A stretch of 64,000 bases of DNA from CAZXFA01 sp964640085. GTDB taxonomy: Bacteria > Actinomycetota > UBA4738 > HRBIN12. Within the stretch, counting starts at the first letter, position 1; each line of letters begins with the position of its first letter. A model generated the notes under the pieces. That model did no database searches, had not been told where the DNA came from, and saw nothing but the letters and a program-made list of their open reading frames with translations. The position numbers and the translations under genes were made by a program. The stretch covers positions 73,297-137,296 of the forward strand of contig CAZXFA010000002.1 of assembly GCA_964640085.1 (NCBI GenBank), written 5' to 3'. This document shows positions 16,310 through 24,216 of this stretch, piece by piece.

Positions 16310-17391
16310 CGACCCGCTCCTTGCTCGGCGCCGGCTATCGCTTCGCGGCTAGAGCCCTCCACCACCAGGTCCCCGACCTCAGCCGTCGAGTAGCCCATCT
16401 CGCCGGCGCGCATCGAGGTCATCTTCGAGCAGGCGAACCTGATCCCCGCATCCACCCGCCGCGCGGCCCCCTCCTCCCCGAGCTGCGCGAGGAGCATCTG
16501 CACCGCCCCGACCGCCGCGAGCGGGTTGATCGTGCCCCGGCCGGCGTGGGCGGGAGCGGTGCCGCCGATCGGCTCGAACATCGATACCCCGTCGGGGTTG
16601 ATGTTCCCGCCGGCGGCGATCCCCATCCCGCCCTGGATCATCGCCCCCAGGTCCGTGATGATGTCGCCGAACATGTTGTCGGTGACGATCACGTCGAACC
16701 GCGACGGCTGATCCAGCAAGTAGATGCAGGCGGCGTCGACGTGAACGTAGTCCCGCTCCACGCCGGGGAACCCCGCACCGACCTCGTCCACCACCCGCTG
16801 GTAGAGGTCGCCCGCGAACGTGAGCACGTTGGTCTTGTGCACGAGCGTCAGCTTGTTGCGGCGCCGGGTCGCCAGCTCGAGTGCGTACCGCACGATCCGC
16901 TCCACCCCATGTCGGGTGTTGATCGACTCCTGGACGGCAACCTCGTGCGCGGTCCCCTTGCGGTGGAACCCCCCCGCCCCGCTGTAGAGGCCCTCCGAGT
17001 TCTCCCGCACGACGACGAGGTTCACGTCGTCCTGGGCATGCGAGGGGACCACTGTCTCCACGCCCGGGTACCGGATCACGGGCCGCAGGTTCACGTACTG
17101 GTCGAGCTCGAAGCGGATCCTCAGCAGCAGGTCGCGCTCCAGGATCCCCGGCCGGACGCGCGGGTCGCCCACGGCCCCGAGGAGGATCGCGTCCATCGTC
17201 CGGAGGCGCTCGAGCTCTCCGTCCGGCAGGACCTCGCCCGTTCGAAGGTACCGCTCCGCACCCAGGTCGAAGTCCTCCAGCTCGACCTCGAATCCCTCCC
17301 GGACCGCGTGGAGCACCTTCAGCCCCTCGCGGACGACCTCAGGGCTCGTGCCGTCGCCTCGGATCACCCCGATGGTGTGGGAGCGCGTCAC
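16306..17391 (-). CDS. leuB: 3-isopropylmalate dehydrogenase
   Basis: A 361-aa NAD-dependent beta-decarboxylating dehydrogenase of the leucine pathway. Visible are IGVIRGDGTSPEV, VRENSEGLYSGAG, the metal-binding DNMFGDIITDLGA and EPIGGTAPAHAGRG. The related isocitrate and tartrate dehydrogenases share these motifs; the operon place between leuA and cimA settles the role. It may also act on citramalate-derived 3-methylmalate. Overlaps at both ends are 4 bp. Confidence 0.94.
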   Translation of the reverse strand: MTRSHTIGVIRGDGTSPEVVREGLKVLHAVREGFEVELEDFDLGAERYLRTGEVLPDGELERLRTMDAILLGAVGDPRVRPGILERDLLLRIRFELDQYVNLRPVIRYPGVETVVPSHAQDDVNLVVVRENSEGLYSGAGGFHRKGTAHEVAVQESINTRHGVERIVRYALELATRRRNKLTLVHKTNVLTFAGDLYQRVVDEVGAGFPGVERDYVHVDAACIYLLDQPSRFDVIVTDNMFGDIITDLGAMIQGGMGIAAGGNINPDGVSMFEPIGGTAPAHAGRGTINPLAAVGAVQMLLAQLGEEGAARRVDAGIRFACSKMTSMRAGEMGYSTAEVGDLVVEGSSREAIAGAEQGAGR

Positions 17392-18938
17392 GGCGTGACC
17401 GTCTCCGGCTCGCCTTCGGCCCGCGCCGCCTGGAGCGCTCGATTCACGGCCGCGAGGTACGCGCGGGCGCTGGCCTCGACGACGTCGGTCGCGACGCCGC
17501 GGCCGGTGACGCGCCGGCCGTCGACGTCCAGCTGCACGACCACGTCACCGAGGGCATCGGTGCCGCCGGTCACCGCGGAGACGTTGAAGCTCACGAGGCG
17601 GCCTTCGACGCCCGACGCGCGCTGGATGGCTCCCATCGCCGCGTCGATCAGCCCGTCGCCGACGGCGGACTCCTCGATCACCTCCTCGCCCCGCTTCAGG
17701 TGCACCGTGGCCCGCGGCTGGAGGTGGGTCCCACCGCCGACGACGACGGAGTCGAGCACGAACGTGTCCTCTTCCGTGGAGCCGAGCTCCTCGGAGACGA
17801 TCGCGGACAGGTCCTGGTCGGTGAGCTGGATCTTCCGGTCGGCGAGCTCCTTGAACCGGGCGAACGCGCGGTTCAGGTGGTCCTGATCCAGCTCGATCCC
17901 GATCTTGGCCAGCGCGTCGGCGAACGCGTGGCGACCGGAGTGCTTGCCGAGGACCAGGCGGTTGCCCTCCAGGCCGATCTCGAGGGGGTCCATGATCTCG
18001 TAGGTCGCCCGGTTCGAGAGGACGCCGTGCTGGTGGATCCCGCTCTCGTGGGCGAAGGCGCTCGCTCCGACCACGGCCTTGTTCGGCTGCACGTTGTACC
18101 CGGTGGTCATGCTGACCAGGCGGGAGGTGCGGACGATCTCCTTCAGGTTCAGCCCGTGCCCGACGCCGAGTGCCTCGCGCCGGGTGTGGACGATCATCGC
18201 CACCTCCTCGAGCGAGCAGTTGCCGGCCCGCTCGCCGATCCCGTTCACGGCCACCTCCACCTGTCGCGCGCCGTTCACGATCCCGGCCACGGAGTTGGCC
18301 ACGGCCAGGCCGAGGTCGTTGTGGCAGTGCGTCGAGATCACGACGTGGTCCGGGACCACGTCGCGGACGATACGCACCAGGTCCCCGAACTCGTGCGGCA
18401 TCGCGTACCCGACCGTGTCGGGCACGTTGATCGTCGTGGCGCCCGCCTCGACGGCCACCCGGAAGCACTCGAGCAGGAAGTCGAGCTCGGTCCGAGTGGC
18501 ATCCTGCGCGCTGAACTCGACATCGTCCGTGTAGCCGACGGCGAGCTTGACGCCGTCCCGGATCGCGTCCAGGACCTGCGTCTGGCTCATCCGGAGCATG
18601 TCCTGCATGTGGATCTGGCTCGTCGAGATGAAGGTGTGGATCCGCCAGCGCTCGGCGTCCTGCAGCGCCTCGGCGGCCCGCTCGATATCGCCGGGCACGA
18701 CCCGAGCCAGGGCGGCGATCACGGGGCCGCGCACGCTCGTCGCGATCTCGCGAACGGCCTCGAACTCGCCCTCGCTCGAGATGGGGAAGCCAGCCTCCAG
18801 GATGTCCACGCGGAGACGGGCCAGTTGCTCCGCGATCTCCACCTTCTCGGCCCGGGTGAGCGCGATCCCGGGGGCCTGCTCGCCGTCACGGAGCGTCGTG
18901 TCGAATACGCGTACTACGTCGGGTTCCGTGCTAGTCAT
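17388..18938 (-). CDS. leuA: 2-isopropylmalate synthase
   Basis: A 516-aa enzyme that condenses 2-oxoisovalerate with acetyl-CoA, the first leucine-specific step. It has FDTTLRDGEQAPG, STHCHNDLGLAVANS (metal His ligands), NGIGERAGNCSLEEV and HESGIHQHG, then a C-terminal regulatory domain of about 130 residues that binds leucine in this family. It is the shorter bacterial type rather than the 600-aa mycobacterial type. Its start overlaps the ilvC stop by 8 bp. Confidence 0.95.
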   Translation of the reverse strand: MTSTEPDVVRVFDTTLRDGEQAPGIALTRAEKVEIAEQLARLRVDILEAGFPISSEGEFEAVREIATSVRGPVIAALARVVPGDIERAAEALQDAERWRIHTFISTSQIHMQDMLRMSQTQVLDAIRDGVKLAVGYTDDVEFSAQDATRTELDFLLECFRVAVEAGATTINVPDTVGYAMPHEFGDLVRIVRDVVPDHVVISTHCHNDLGLAVANSVAGIVNGARQVEVAVNGIGERAGNCSLEEVAMIVHTRREALGVGHGLNLKEIVRTSRLVSMTTGYNVQPNKAVVGASAFAHESGIHQHGVLSNRATYEIMDPLEIGLEGNRLVLGKHSGRHAFADALAKIGIELDQDHLNRAFARFKELADRKIQLTDQDLSAIVSEELGSTEEDTFVLDSVVVGGGTHLQPRATVHLKRGEEVIEESAVGDGLIDAAMGAIQRASGVEGRLVSFNVSAVTGGTDALGDVVVQLDVDGRRVTGRGVATDVVEASARAYLAAVNRALQAARAEGEPETVTP

Positions 18939-19947
18939 CGGGGACCACCTTCTGCTCGGACTCCAGCCACGGCATCATCCGGCGCAGCTCCCGCCCGACC
19001 TCCTCGAGCCGGGAGGTGCGCGCGTCCTTCCGCATCCGGAGGAAGTTGGGGAAGCCGGCCTCGGCCTCCCCGATCCACTCCTTCGCGAAGGCGCCGGACC
19101 GGATCTCGTCCAGGATCCGGCGCATCTCCCCCCGCGTGCGGTCATCGACCACGCGGGGCCCGCGGGTGTAGTCCCCATACTCCGCGGTGTCGCTGATCGA
19201 GTGGCGCATCCAGGACAGCCCACCCTCGTAGATCAGGTCCACGATCAGCTTGAGCTCGTGCAGGCACTCGAAGTACGCGATCTCGGGCTGGTACCCCGCT
19301 TCGACCAGCGTCTCGAACGCGCTGCGGACCAGCGCGCTCGTGCCACCGCACAGGATCGTCTGCTCACCGAACAGGTCGGTCTCGGTCTCCTCCTCGAACG
19401 TGGTCTCGATCACGCCGGCCCGCGCGACGCCGATCCCCGTCGCGTAGGCGAGCGCCCGATCCCGAGCCTTGCCCGAGGCGTCCTGGTGGACCGCCACGAG
19501 CGCCGGAGTGCCGATCCCCTGCTCGAACGTCCGCCGGACCAGGTGACCCGGACCCTTGGGCGCGATCATCGTCACGTCGACGTCGGGCGACGGCCGGATC
19601 GTACCGAAGTGGATGTTGAACCCGTGGGCGAACATCAGCATGTTCCCGGCGACGAGGTTCGGCGCGATCTGGTCCCGATAGACCTTCGGCTGCGCGGTGT
19701 CTGGGAGGAGCACCATCGCGATGTCGGCCTCGGCGACCGCCTCAGCCGTCGGCTTCACGGTCAGCCCGGCCTCACCGGCGCGGGCCAGGGAGGCCGAGCC
19801 GGGACGCAAGCCGACGCGGACGTCGTGGCCCGAGTCCCGGAGGTTCAGCGCGTGCGCGTGCCCCTGGCTGCCGAACCCCAGCACCGCGATCCGCTGGCCC
19901 TCAAGCGCCGAGGGGTCCGCATCCTGCTCGTAGTGGATCGTCGCCAT
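18931..19947 (-). CDS. ilvC: Ketol-acid reductoisomerase, class I
   Basis: A 338-aa NADPH-dependent, Mg-dependent enzyme of Val/Ile/Leu synthesis. The Rossmann motif VLGFGSQGHAHALNLRDSG is followed by LRPGSAS, whose Arg and Ser are the NADPH-type determinants. IAPKGPGHLVRRTF and the all-helical C-domain with HELKLIVDLIYEGG and EYGDYTRGP are present. The ATG at 19947 has AAGGATCC upstream and was preferred to a longer frame without family match. Confidence 0.96.
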   Translation of the reverse strand: MATIHYEQDADPSALEGQRIAVLGFGSQGHAHALNLRDSGHDVRVGLRPGSASLARAGEAGLTVKPTAEAVAEADIAMVLLPDTAQPKVYRDQIAPNLVAGNMLMFAHGFNIHFGTIRPSPDVDVTMIAPKGPGHLVRRTFEQGIGTPALVAVHQDASGKARDRALAYATGIGVARAGVIETTFEEETETDLFGEQTILCGGTSALVRSAFETLVEAGYQPEIAYFECLHELKLIVDLIYEGGLSWMRHSISDTAEYGDYTRGPRVVDDRTRGEMRRILDEIRSGAFAKEWIGEAEAGFPNFLRMRKDARTSRLEEVGRELRRMMPWLESEQKVVPDD

Positions 19948-19969
19948 GAGGATCCTTCCATGGGTTGGT

Positions 19970-20539
19970 CTAGACGCCGCCCCCGGCCCACTCCTCGGCG
20001 CCGGCGGCCACCTCCTTCTTCTTGGCCGTGCGCTCCCTGATGCCACGCTCGCCTCGTGCGAGCGCGATCCGGCCGGTCCGCGAGAGCTCGATCAGGCCGA
20101 AGTCCCGGAGGAGCTCCAGGAGCGCCTCCAGCTTCTCGGGCTTGCCCGTGGCCTCGATCGTGAGCGTGGAGCGGGTGACGTCGACGATGTTCACGCGGAA
20201 GACCGTGGCGATCTCCATGATCCGCTGACGATCCTCACCGCGCGCCCTCACCTTCACCAGCATCAGCTCGCGATCGACCGCCTCGCCGGGCTCGTGCTCG
20301 ACGATCTTGATCACGTTGATCAGCTTGTTGAGCTGCTTGGTGACCTGCTCCAGAGGCTTGCGATCCACGTTCACGACGATCGTCATCCGCGACAGGCCGT
20401 CGTCTGCGGTGGGGCCCACGGCGAGCGAATGGATGTTGAACCCTCGGGCCGCGAACAGGCCTGCCACCCGCGTGAGCACGCCGGGCTTGTCCTCAACGAG
20501 GACCGAGAGGGTGTGGAGCCGCTTCCCGTTCCCGTTCAT
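19970..20539 (-). CDS. ilvN: Acetolactate synthase small (regulatory) subunit
   Basis: A 189-aa ACT-domain protein that activates IlvB and gives valine feedback control. The first ACT domain starts HTLSVLVEDKPGVLTRVAGLF and a second half follows (RELMLVKVRA). The C-terminus is lengthened by a charged tail ending EEWAGGGV, slightly longer than usual. The ATG overlaps the ilvB stop (ATGA). It is also called ilvH in other genomes. Confidence 0.94.
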   Translation of the reverse strand: MNGNGKRLHTLSVLVEDKPGVLTRVAGLFAARGFNIHSLAVGPTADDGLSRMTIVVNVDRKPLEQVTKQLNKLINVIKIVEHEPGEAVDRELMLVKVRARGEDRQRIMEIATVFRVNIVDVTRSTLTIEATGKPEKLEALLELLRDFGLIELSRTGRIALARGERGIRERTAKKKEVAAGAEEWAGGGV

Positions 20540-22284
20540 GCGACCGGTGCCTCCGCGGGATCGTTGACGGGCTCCAGGCCCTCCGGTCCGAGGATGATGT
20601 CGTCGTTGCTGGCACCGGCCGGGACCATCGGGAACACCATCTCCCGTGGGTCGCAGCGGAAGTCGATCACGACGCTGCGGTCCTCGACCGACAGAGCCTT
20701 CTCGATCACCGCGTCGACCTCGTCGGGATGCTCGGCCCGCAGGCCGACGCAGCTGTAGGCCTCGGCGAGCTTCACGTAGTCGGGCGTGTCGTGGGTCAGG
20801 TGGACCTGGGAGTAGCGCTCCTCGTAGAACAGCTCCTGCCACTGCCGGACCATGCCCAGGTGCGCGTTGTTGATGATCGCGGTGATGAAGGGGATGTTCT
20901 CCGTGGTCGAGGTCGCGAGCTCCTGGGCGGTCATCTGGAAACACCCGTCCCCGTCGATCGCGATCACACGCCGGTCGGGACGCCCGGCGGCCGCGCCCAA
21001 CGCGGCGGGCACGGCGAACCCCATCGTGCCCAGCCCGCCCGAGTTGATCCACGTCCTGGGCTCGGTGAACCGCCAGAACTGCGAGGCCCACATCTGGTGC
21101 TGCCCGACACCGGCCACGACGACGGCATCGCCGCGGGTCAGCTCGTACAAGCGTTCGATCGCGAACTGCGACTTCAGCGGCCCATCCGAGGGCTGGTCGT
21201 AGCGGTACGGGTACCTGGTCTTCCATCCCCGGAGCGTCTCGAGCCATGGCGAGCGATCCGGGACGCCGCCGGACTCGTCCTGGGAGCGCTTCAGCTCGGC
21301 GGTGAGCTTCGCGATCACGTCCTTGCAGTCACCCACGATCGGCACGTCCGCGTTGCGGTTCTTACCGATCTCGGCGGGATCGATGTCGACGTGGATCACC
21401 TTCGCGTGCGGCGCGAACGCGGCTAGCTGTCCCGTGACCCGATCGTCGAACCGTGCACCGAGCGCGACCAGCAGGTCGGACTTCTGCATCGCCGTGACTG
21501 CCGGGTAGCCGCCGTGCATCCCCGGCATGCCGAGCGCGAGTTCGTGGGTGTCGGGGAACGCCCCCCGGGCCATCAACGTGGTGGTGACGGGCAGCCGCCC
21601 GGACGTCGCGAGCTCGAACAGCTCCGCGCTCGCGTTCGCCTTGATCACGCCGCCGCCCACGTAGAGCACGGGGCGCTGGGCGGCCATGATCAGCTTCACG
21701 GCTGTGCGGACCTGCTTCAGGTTGCCCTTGGTGGTGGGCCGGTACCCGGGCAGGTCCACCATCTCCGGCCAGCGCCACGTGATCTCCTGGAGCTGCACGT
21801 CCTTCGGGATGTCGACCAGCACGGGGCCGGGGCGACCGGTGGAGGCGATGTGGAAGGCCTCGCGGATCGTCTCGGCCAGCTCGTTGGCGTCCTTCACCAG
21901 GAAGTTGTGCTTGGTGATCGGCATCGTGATGCCGGTGATGTCCGCCTCCTGGAAGGCGTCGTTGCCGACGACCGGCGTGGGAACCTGTCCGGTGATCGCC
22001 ACGACGGGCACCGAGTCCATCTTGGCGTCGGCCAGCGCGGTCACCAGGTTGCACCCGCCGGGGCCGGAGGTCGCGATGGCCACGCCCACCCTCCCGGTGG
22101 CCCACGCGTAGCCCTCCGCGGCGTGCCCGGCGCCCTGCTCGTGGCGGCACAGGACGTGCCGCACGCTCGAATCGATGAGCGGATCGTAGGCGGGCAGGAT
22201 CGCGCCCCCCGGGATGCCGAAGGCGACCTCGACGCCCTCACCCTCGAGCGCCTTGAAGAGCGCCTGCGCGCCGGTGAGCCTCAT
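20536..22284 (-). CDS. ilvB: Acetolactate synthase large subunit
   Basis: A 582-aa thiamine diphosphate enzyme that makes acetolactate or acetohydroxybutyrate. It has FGIPGGAILPAYD, the RHEQGAGHAAEGYA catalytic Glu region, ATSGPGGCNLVT and the ThDP motif GDGCFQMTAQELATS with IINN. Length matches the family. The ATG at 22284 overlaps the stop of the upstream 107-aa gene (ATGA), so its translation is probably coupled. Confidence 0.96.
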   Translation of the reverse strand: MRLTGAQALFKALEGEGVEVAFGIPGGAILPAYDPLIDSSVRHVLCRHEQGAGHAAEGYAWATGRVGVAIATSGPGGCNLVTALADAKMDSVPVVAITGQVPTPVVGNDAFQEADITGITMPITKHNFLVKDANELAETIREAFHIASTGRPGPVLVDIPKDVQLQEITWRWPEMVDLPGYRPTTKGNLKQVRTAVKLIMAAQRPVLYVGGGVIKANASAELFELATSGRLPVTTTLMARGAFPDTHELALGMPGMHGGYPAVTAMQKSDLLVALGARFDDRVTGQLAAFAPHAKVIHVDIDPAEIGKNRNADVPIVGDCKDVIAKLTAELKRSQDESGGVPDRSPWLETLRGWKTRYPYRYDQPSDGPLKSQFAIERLYELTRGDAVVVAGVGQHQMWASQFWRFTEPRTWINSGGLGTMGFAVPAALGAAAGRPDRRVIAIDGDGCFQMTAQELATSTTENIPFITAIINNAHLGMVRQWQELFYEERYSQVHLTHDTPDYVKLAEAYSCVGLRAEHPDEVDAVIEKALSVEDRSVVIDFRCDPREMVFPMVPAGASNDDIILGPEGLEPVNDPAEAPVA

Positions 22285-22604
22285 CGCGCCGCCACCCGCT
22301 CGGATCGCTCCTCCACCGGCCCGGTCTCCACCCGCCGCACGGTGCAGCCCAGCTTGTGGGCTAGATTCCGGACCTGCCGCTCGAACTCCCACGGGGTCCA
22401 GTCGCGGCGCCGGGTGGTCATGCCACCCTCATCCATCCCGCCGCCGAAGTCCCACCCAGCGTCGAGGTAGGCGACCTCCTCCCCGAAGAACCGGTCGAAC
22501 TGGGGGCGATCGGCAGCGTCGGCGACCTCCGTCGCGACCTGTCCGGGACCCTCCCAGACCAGGCTGGCGACGTGGTGGCCCTCGCGTTCGAACTCGTAGC
22601 GCAT
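22281..22604 (-). CDS. 107-aa protein of unknown function at head of ilv operon
   Basis: An unrecognised small soluble protein, MRYEFEREGHHVASLVWEG to the stop. It is acidic in the middle (FGEEVAYLDAGWDFGGGMDEGG) and basic at the end, with one Cys. The start has a strong GGGAGGAG site six bases upstream and the stop overlaps the ilvB start, so it is translated as part of the operon, just after the attenuator. No signal peptide or membrane segment is seen. A regulatory or assembly role for acetolactate synthase is conceivable but not shown. Confidence 0.7.
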   Translation of the reverse strand: MRYEFEREGHHVASLVWEGPGQVATEVADAADRPQFDRFFGEEVAYLDAGWDFGGGMDEGGMTTRRRDWTPWEFERQVRNLAHKLGCTVRRVETGPVEERSERVAAR

Positions 22605-22656
22605 CGTCGTCTCCTCCCTGGCGGGGCGGGGCCGTGGGCACGGGATCCGGGGTAGG

Positions 22657-22681
22657 AAAAGCCCCTCGCGGAGCGAGGGGC
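22657..22681 (-). terminator. Rho-independent terminator in ilv leader (attenuator)
   Basis: On the minus strand GCCCCTCGC-TCC-GCGAGGGGC forms a perfect 9-bp stem with a 3-nt loop, followed at once by TTTT. It lies between the leader peptide and the first operon gene, 50 bp before the start of that gene, so it can only be useful if read-through is controlled. Confidence 0.85.
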
Positions 22682-22685
22682 ATCC

Positions 22686-22721
22686 GGCGCGGGTCCCGGG
22701 CCTCCTGGGCCCGGCCGCGCC
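22686..22721 (-). ncRNA. Leader hairpin between ilv leader peptide and terminator
   Basis: Directly at the leader peptide stop codon the RNA can form a long hairpin: GGCGCGG pairs with CCGCGCC and, after a 3-nt bulge on one side, CCGGGCC pairs with GGCCCGG around a CAGGA loop. A ribosome stopped within or at the end of the leader peptide would cover its base. It is a likely pause or alternative structure of the attenuator; the exact antiterminator pairing is not resolved by eye. Confidence 0.6.
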
Positions 22722-22774
22722 TACGTGATAAGTACGAGGACCTGCGCTTCCCGAAGGCTCCTCGTCGCGTCCAT
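22721..22774 (-). CDS. ilv operon leader peptide (17 aa)
   Basis: A 17-codon frame reading MDATRSLREAQVLVLIT then TAG. It ends with Val-Leu-Val-Leu-Ile-Thr, five branched-chain codons in a row, some of them (GTA, CTT) rare in this GC-rich window. It starts only a few bases from the predicted transcription start, so it may be translated from a nearly leaderless mRNA. With the hairpin and terminator downstream it forms a classic ribosome-mediated attenuator for acetolactate synthase operons. Confidence 0.8.
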   Translation of the reverse strand: MDATRSLREAQVLVLIT

Positions 22775-22783
22775 GGTCAGGCC

Positions 22784-22811
22784 AGTGTAAGGGCACGAGG
22801 AACCGTGTCAA
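22784..22811 (-). promoter_or_regulatory. Promoter of the ilv-leu operon
   Basis: On the minus strand a perfect -35 TTGACA (22806-22811) is followed by a 16-bp spacer and a -10 TACACT (22784-22789), which fits the actinobacterial TAnnnT form. Transcription should begin about three bases before the leader peptide ATG. The -35 box overlaps the last stop codon of the truncated mttB remnant. Confidence 0.75.
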
Positions 22812-23615
22812 CCCCCCGATCGGGTGTCCCCTGGGCTGCTCCGGCACGCAGCCCTCCGACCGAGCGGAAGCTGCTGGGCGAGCCCGCCGGCCAGCGACAC
22901 CGGGGCCGTCGCTCTTGCGAGCAGGAACGGCGTCACGATCACCGGCTGCCCGGCCTCGGCCCAGGCGAGGAGAGCGTCGGTCATCCGGTGGTCCCAGACG
23001 AGCGGGCTGTTCGGGTTCACCACGCCCATCATCGCGGGGGCTCCTCGATCGCATCGCGACCGCCGTGGACGATCGCGGCCATCGCGATGCCGTCCCGCGC
23101 CTCGGGTCCGCTCGTCCCATAGGACAGATACGGGAGGTCCGACCACCGGATCGTCGAGTACTCCATCTCCAGGTGCCGCTCGGCCACGTCCAGGTCGGTG
23201 GCCTCGACCGCCCCGGTCTGGACACAGCTCAGCAGCCCGCTCGCGTGCGTGAGCTGCACGAGCGCGTGGTGGTCGTCGAGCGTGCCGCTGCGGCGTCCCG
23301 CCTCGAGGTCGCTCGCGAAGGGCGGCCCTCCGACGTTCATCCACACCGGCGTCCCGGTCCCGACCTCGAGCGCGCTCGGGGTTGCGGGCCCGCAAACGGA
23401 ACGAGGCGGGGACCCGGCGATCCGCTCCCGGACGAAGCCGCGGTCCAACCGGACCCGTGTGCCCTCGACCGTCAGACCCGCGTCGGCGAGGAGCGCCTCG
23501 CCCCCTCGTGCAGGACGTCGAGCCCGATCTCCTCGCAGATGCGCATCGCGGTCCCGTCGATCGTCTCGAGCTGCTCCTCGGACAGGATCGAGGGGGCACC
23601 CTCACCCCCGAGCAT
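22808..23615 (-). pseudogene. MttB-family (trimethylamine) methyltransferase remnant
   Basis: Three frames join into the first half of an MttB-family corrinoid methyltransferase. Segment 1 begins at 23615 (ILSEEQLETIDGTAMRICEE) and stops at 23472. Segment 2 ends at 23029 (MEYSTIRWSDLPYLSYG). Segment 3 ends at 22808 (VVNPNSPLVWDHRMTD, PVSLAGGLAQQ). Each break is explained by one missing base in a G or C run. After AQQ the match is lost and the C-terminal half, about 200 residues in the family, is absent, replaced by the ilv promoter. It follows the DUF1638 gene with an overlap, as intact mttB genes often do. Confidence 0.75.
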
Positions 23616-24216
23616 CCGCCGTCCCCTCCTCCACGAGCGGCGCGAGCACTTCCTCCAGGGGCTCGACGCCCAGGTCGTGGATCTCCAGCGGTTTGCCCAT
23701 CCACGAAGCGATCTCCCGCGCCTTGGCCTCGAGTTCCGGATCGGGGTGCTGGCGGACGAACAGGATCCGCGAGAGGTTGCCGAAGTAGTCGTCCTTCGCC
23801 CACGGGAAGCGGTCCAGGCCGAGTCCGTGGATCACGGCTCGCTCCCAGTTCCTCACGAGCCAGTCGGTGAGGAAGTAGATCCCGATGTCCCGCGAGACGC
23901 GCTCGAACAGCTCGCCCGCGTACCACTGGAAGCAGTGGACCCCGGCGGGGCGCACCGCCGGATACCGCTGGAGGACTGCGTCGAGGCGACCGCCCGTCCC
24001 GCAGTCGCCGTACACCACCACCACCCGCTCGTAGCGGGGCAGAAGGTCCTGGAGCTTGCGCTCGACCGCGGGGGCGATCTCGAGCGGGGTCATATGGAGC
24101 TCGGAAGTGATGCCGTGGACGTCGGCGGCCCACCCACGGCGCTCTACGATCCCGGCGGCGTCCTGGGCCACCGCGCCGCAGGCGATCAGGGCCACCCTGG
24201 CGCCGGCAGCTGTCAC
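23602..24216 (-). CDS. DUF1638 family protein
   Basis: A 204-aa cytoplasmic protein: VALIACGAVAQDAAGIVERRGW at the N-terminus, VVVVYGDCGTGGRLDAVL in the middle and GVHCFQWYAGELF. Genes of this family commonly sit beside corrinoid methyltransferase genes; their function is unknown and the conserved Cys and His residues suggest a metal or corrinoid-linked role. The GTG start overlaps the activator gene stop (GTGA) and its own stop lies inside the mttB remnant start. Confidence 0.85.
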   Translation of the reverse strand: MTAAGARVALIACGAVAQDAAGIVERRGWAADVHGITSELHMTPLEIAPAVERKLQDLLPRYERVVVVYGDCGTGGRLDAVLQRYPAVRPAGVHCFQWYAGELFERVSRDIGIYFLTDWLVRNWERAVIHGLGLDRFPWAKDDYFGNLSRILFVRQHPDPELEAKAREIASWMGKPLEIHDLGVEPLEEVLAPLVEEGTADARG

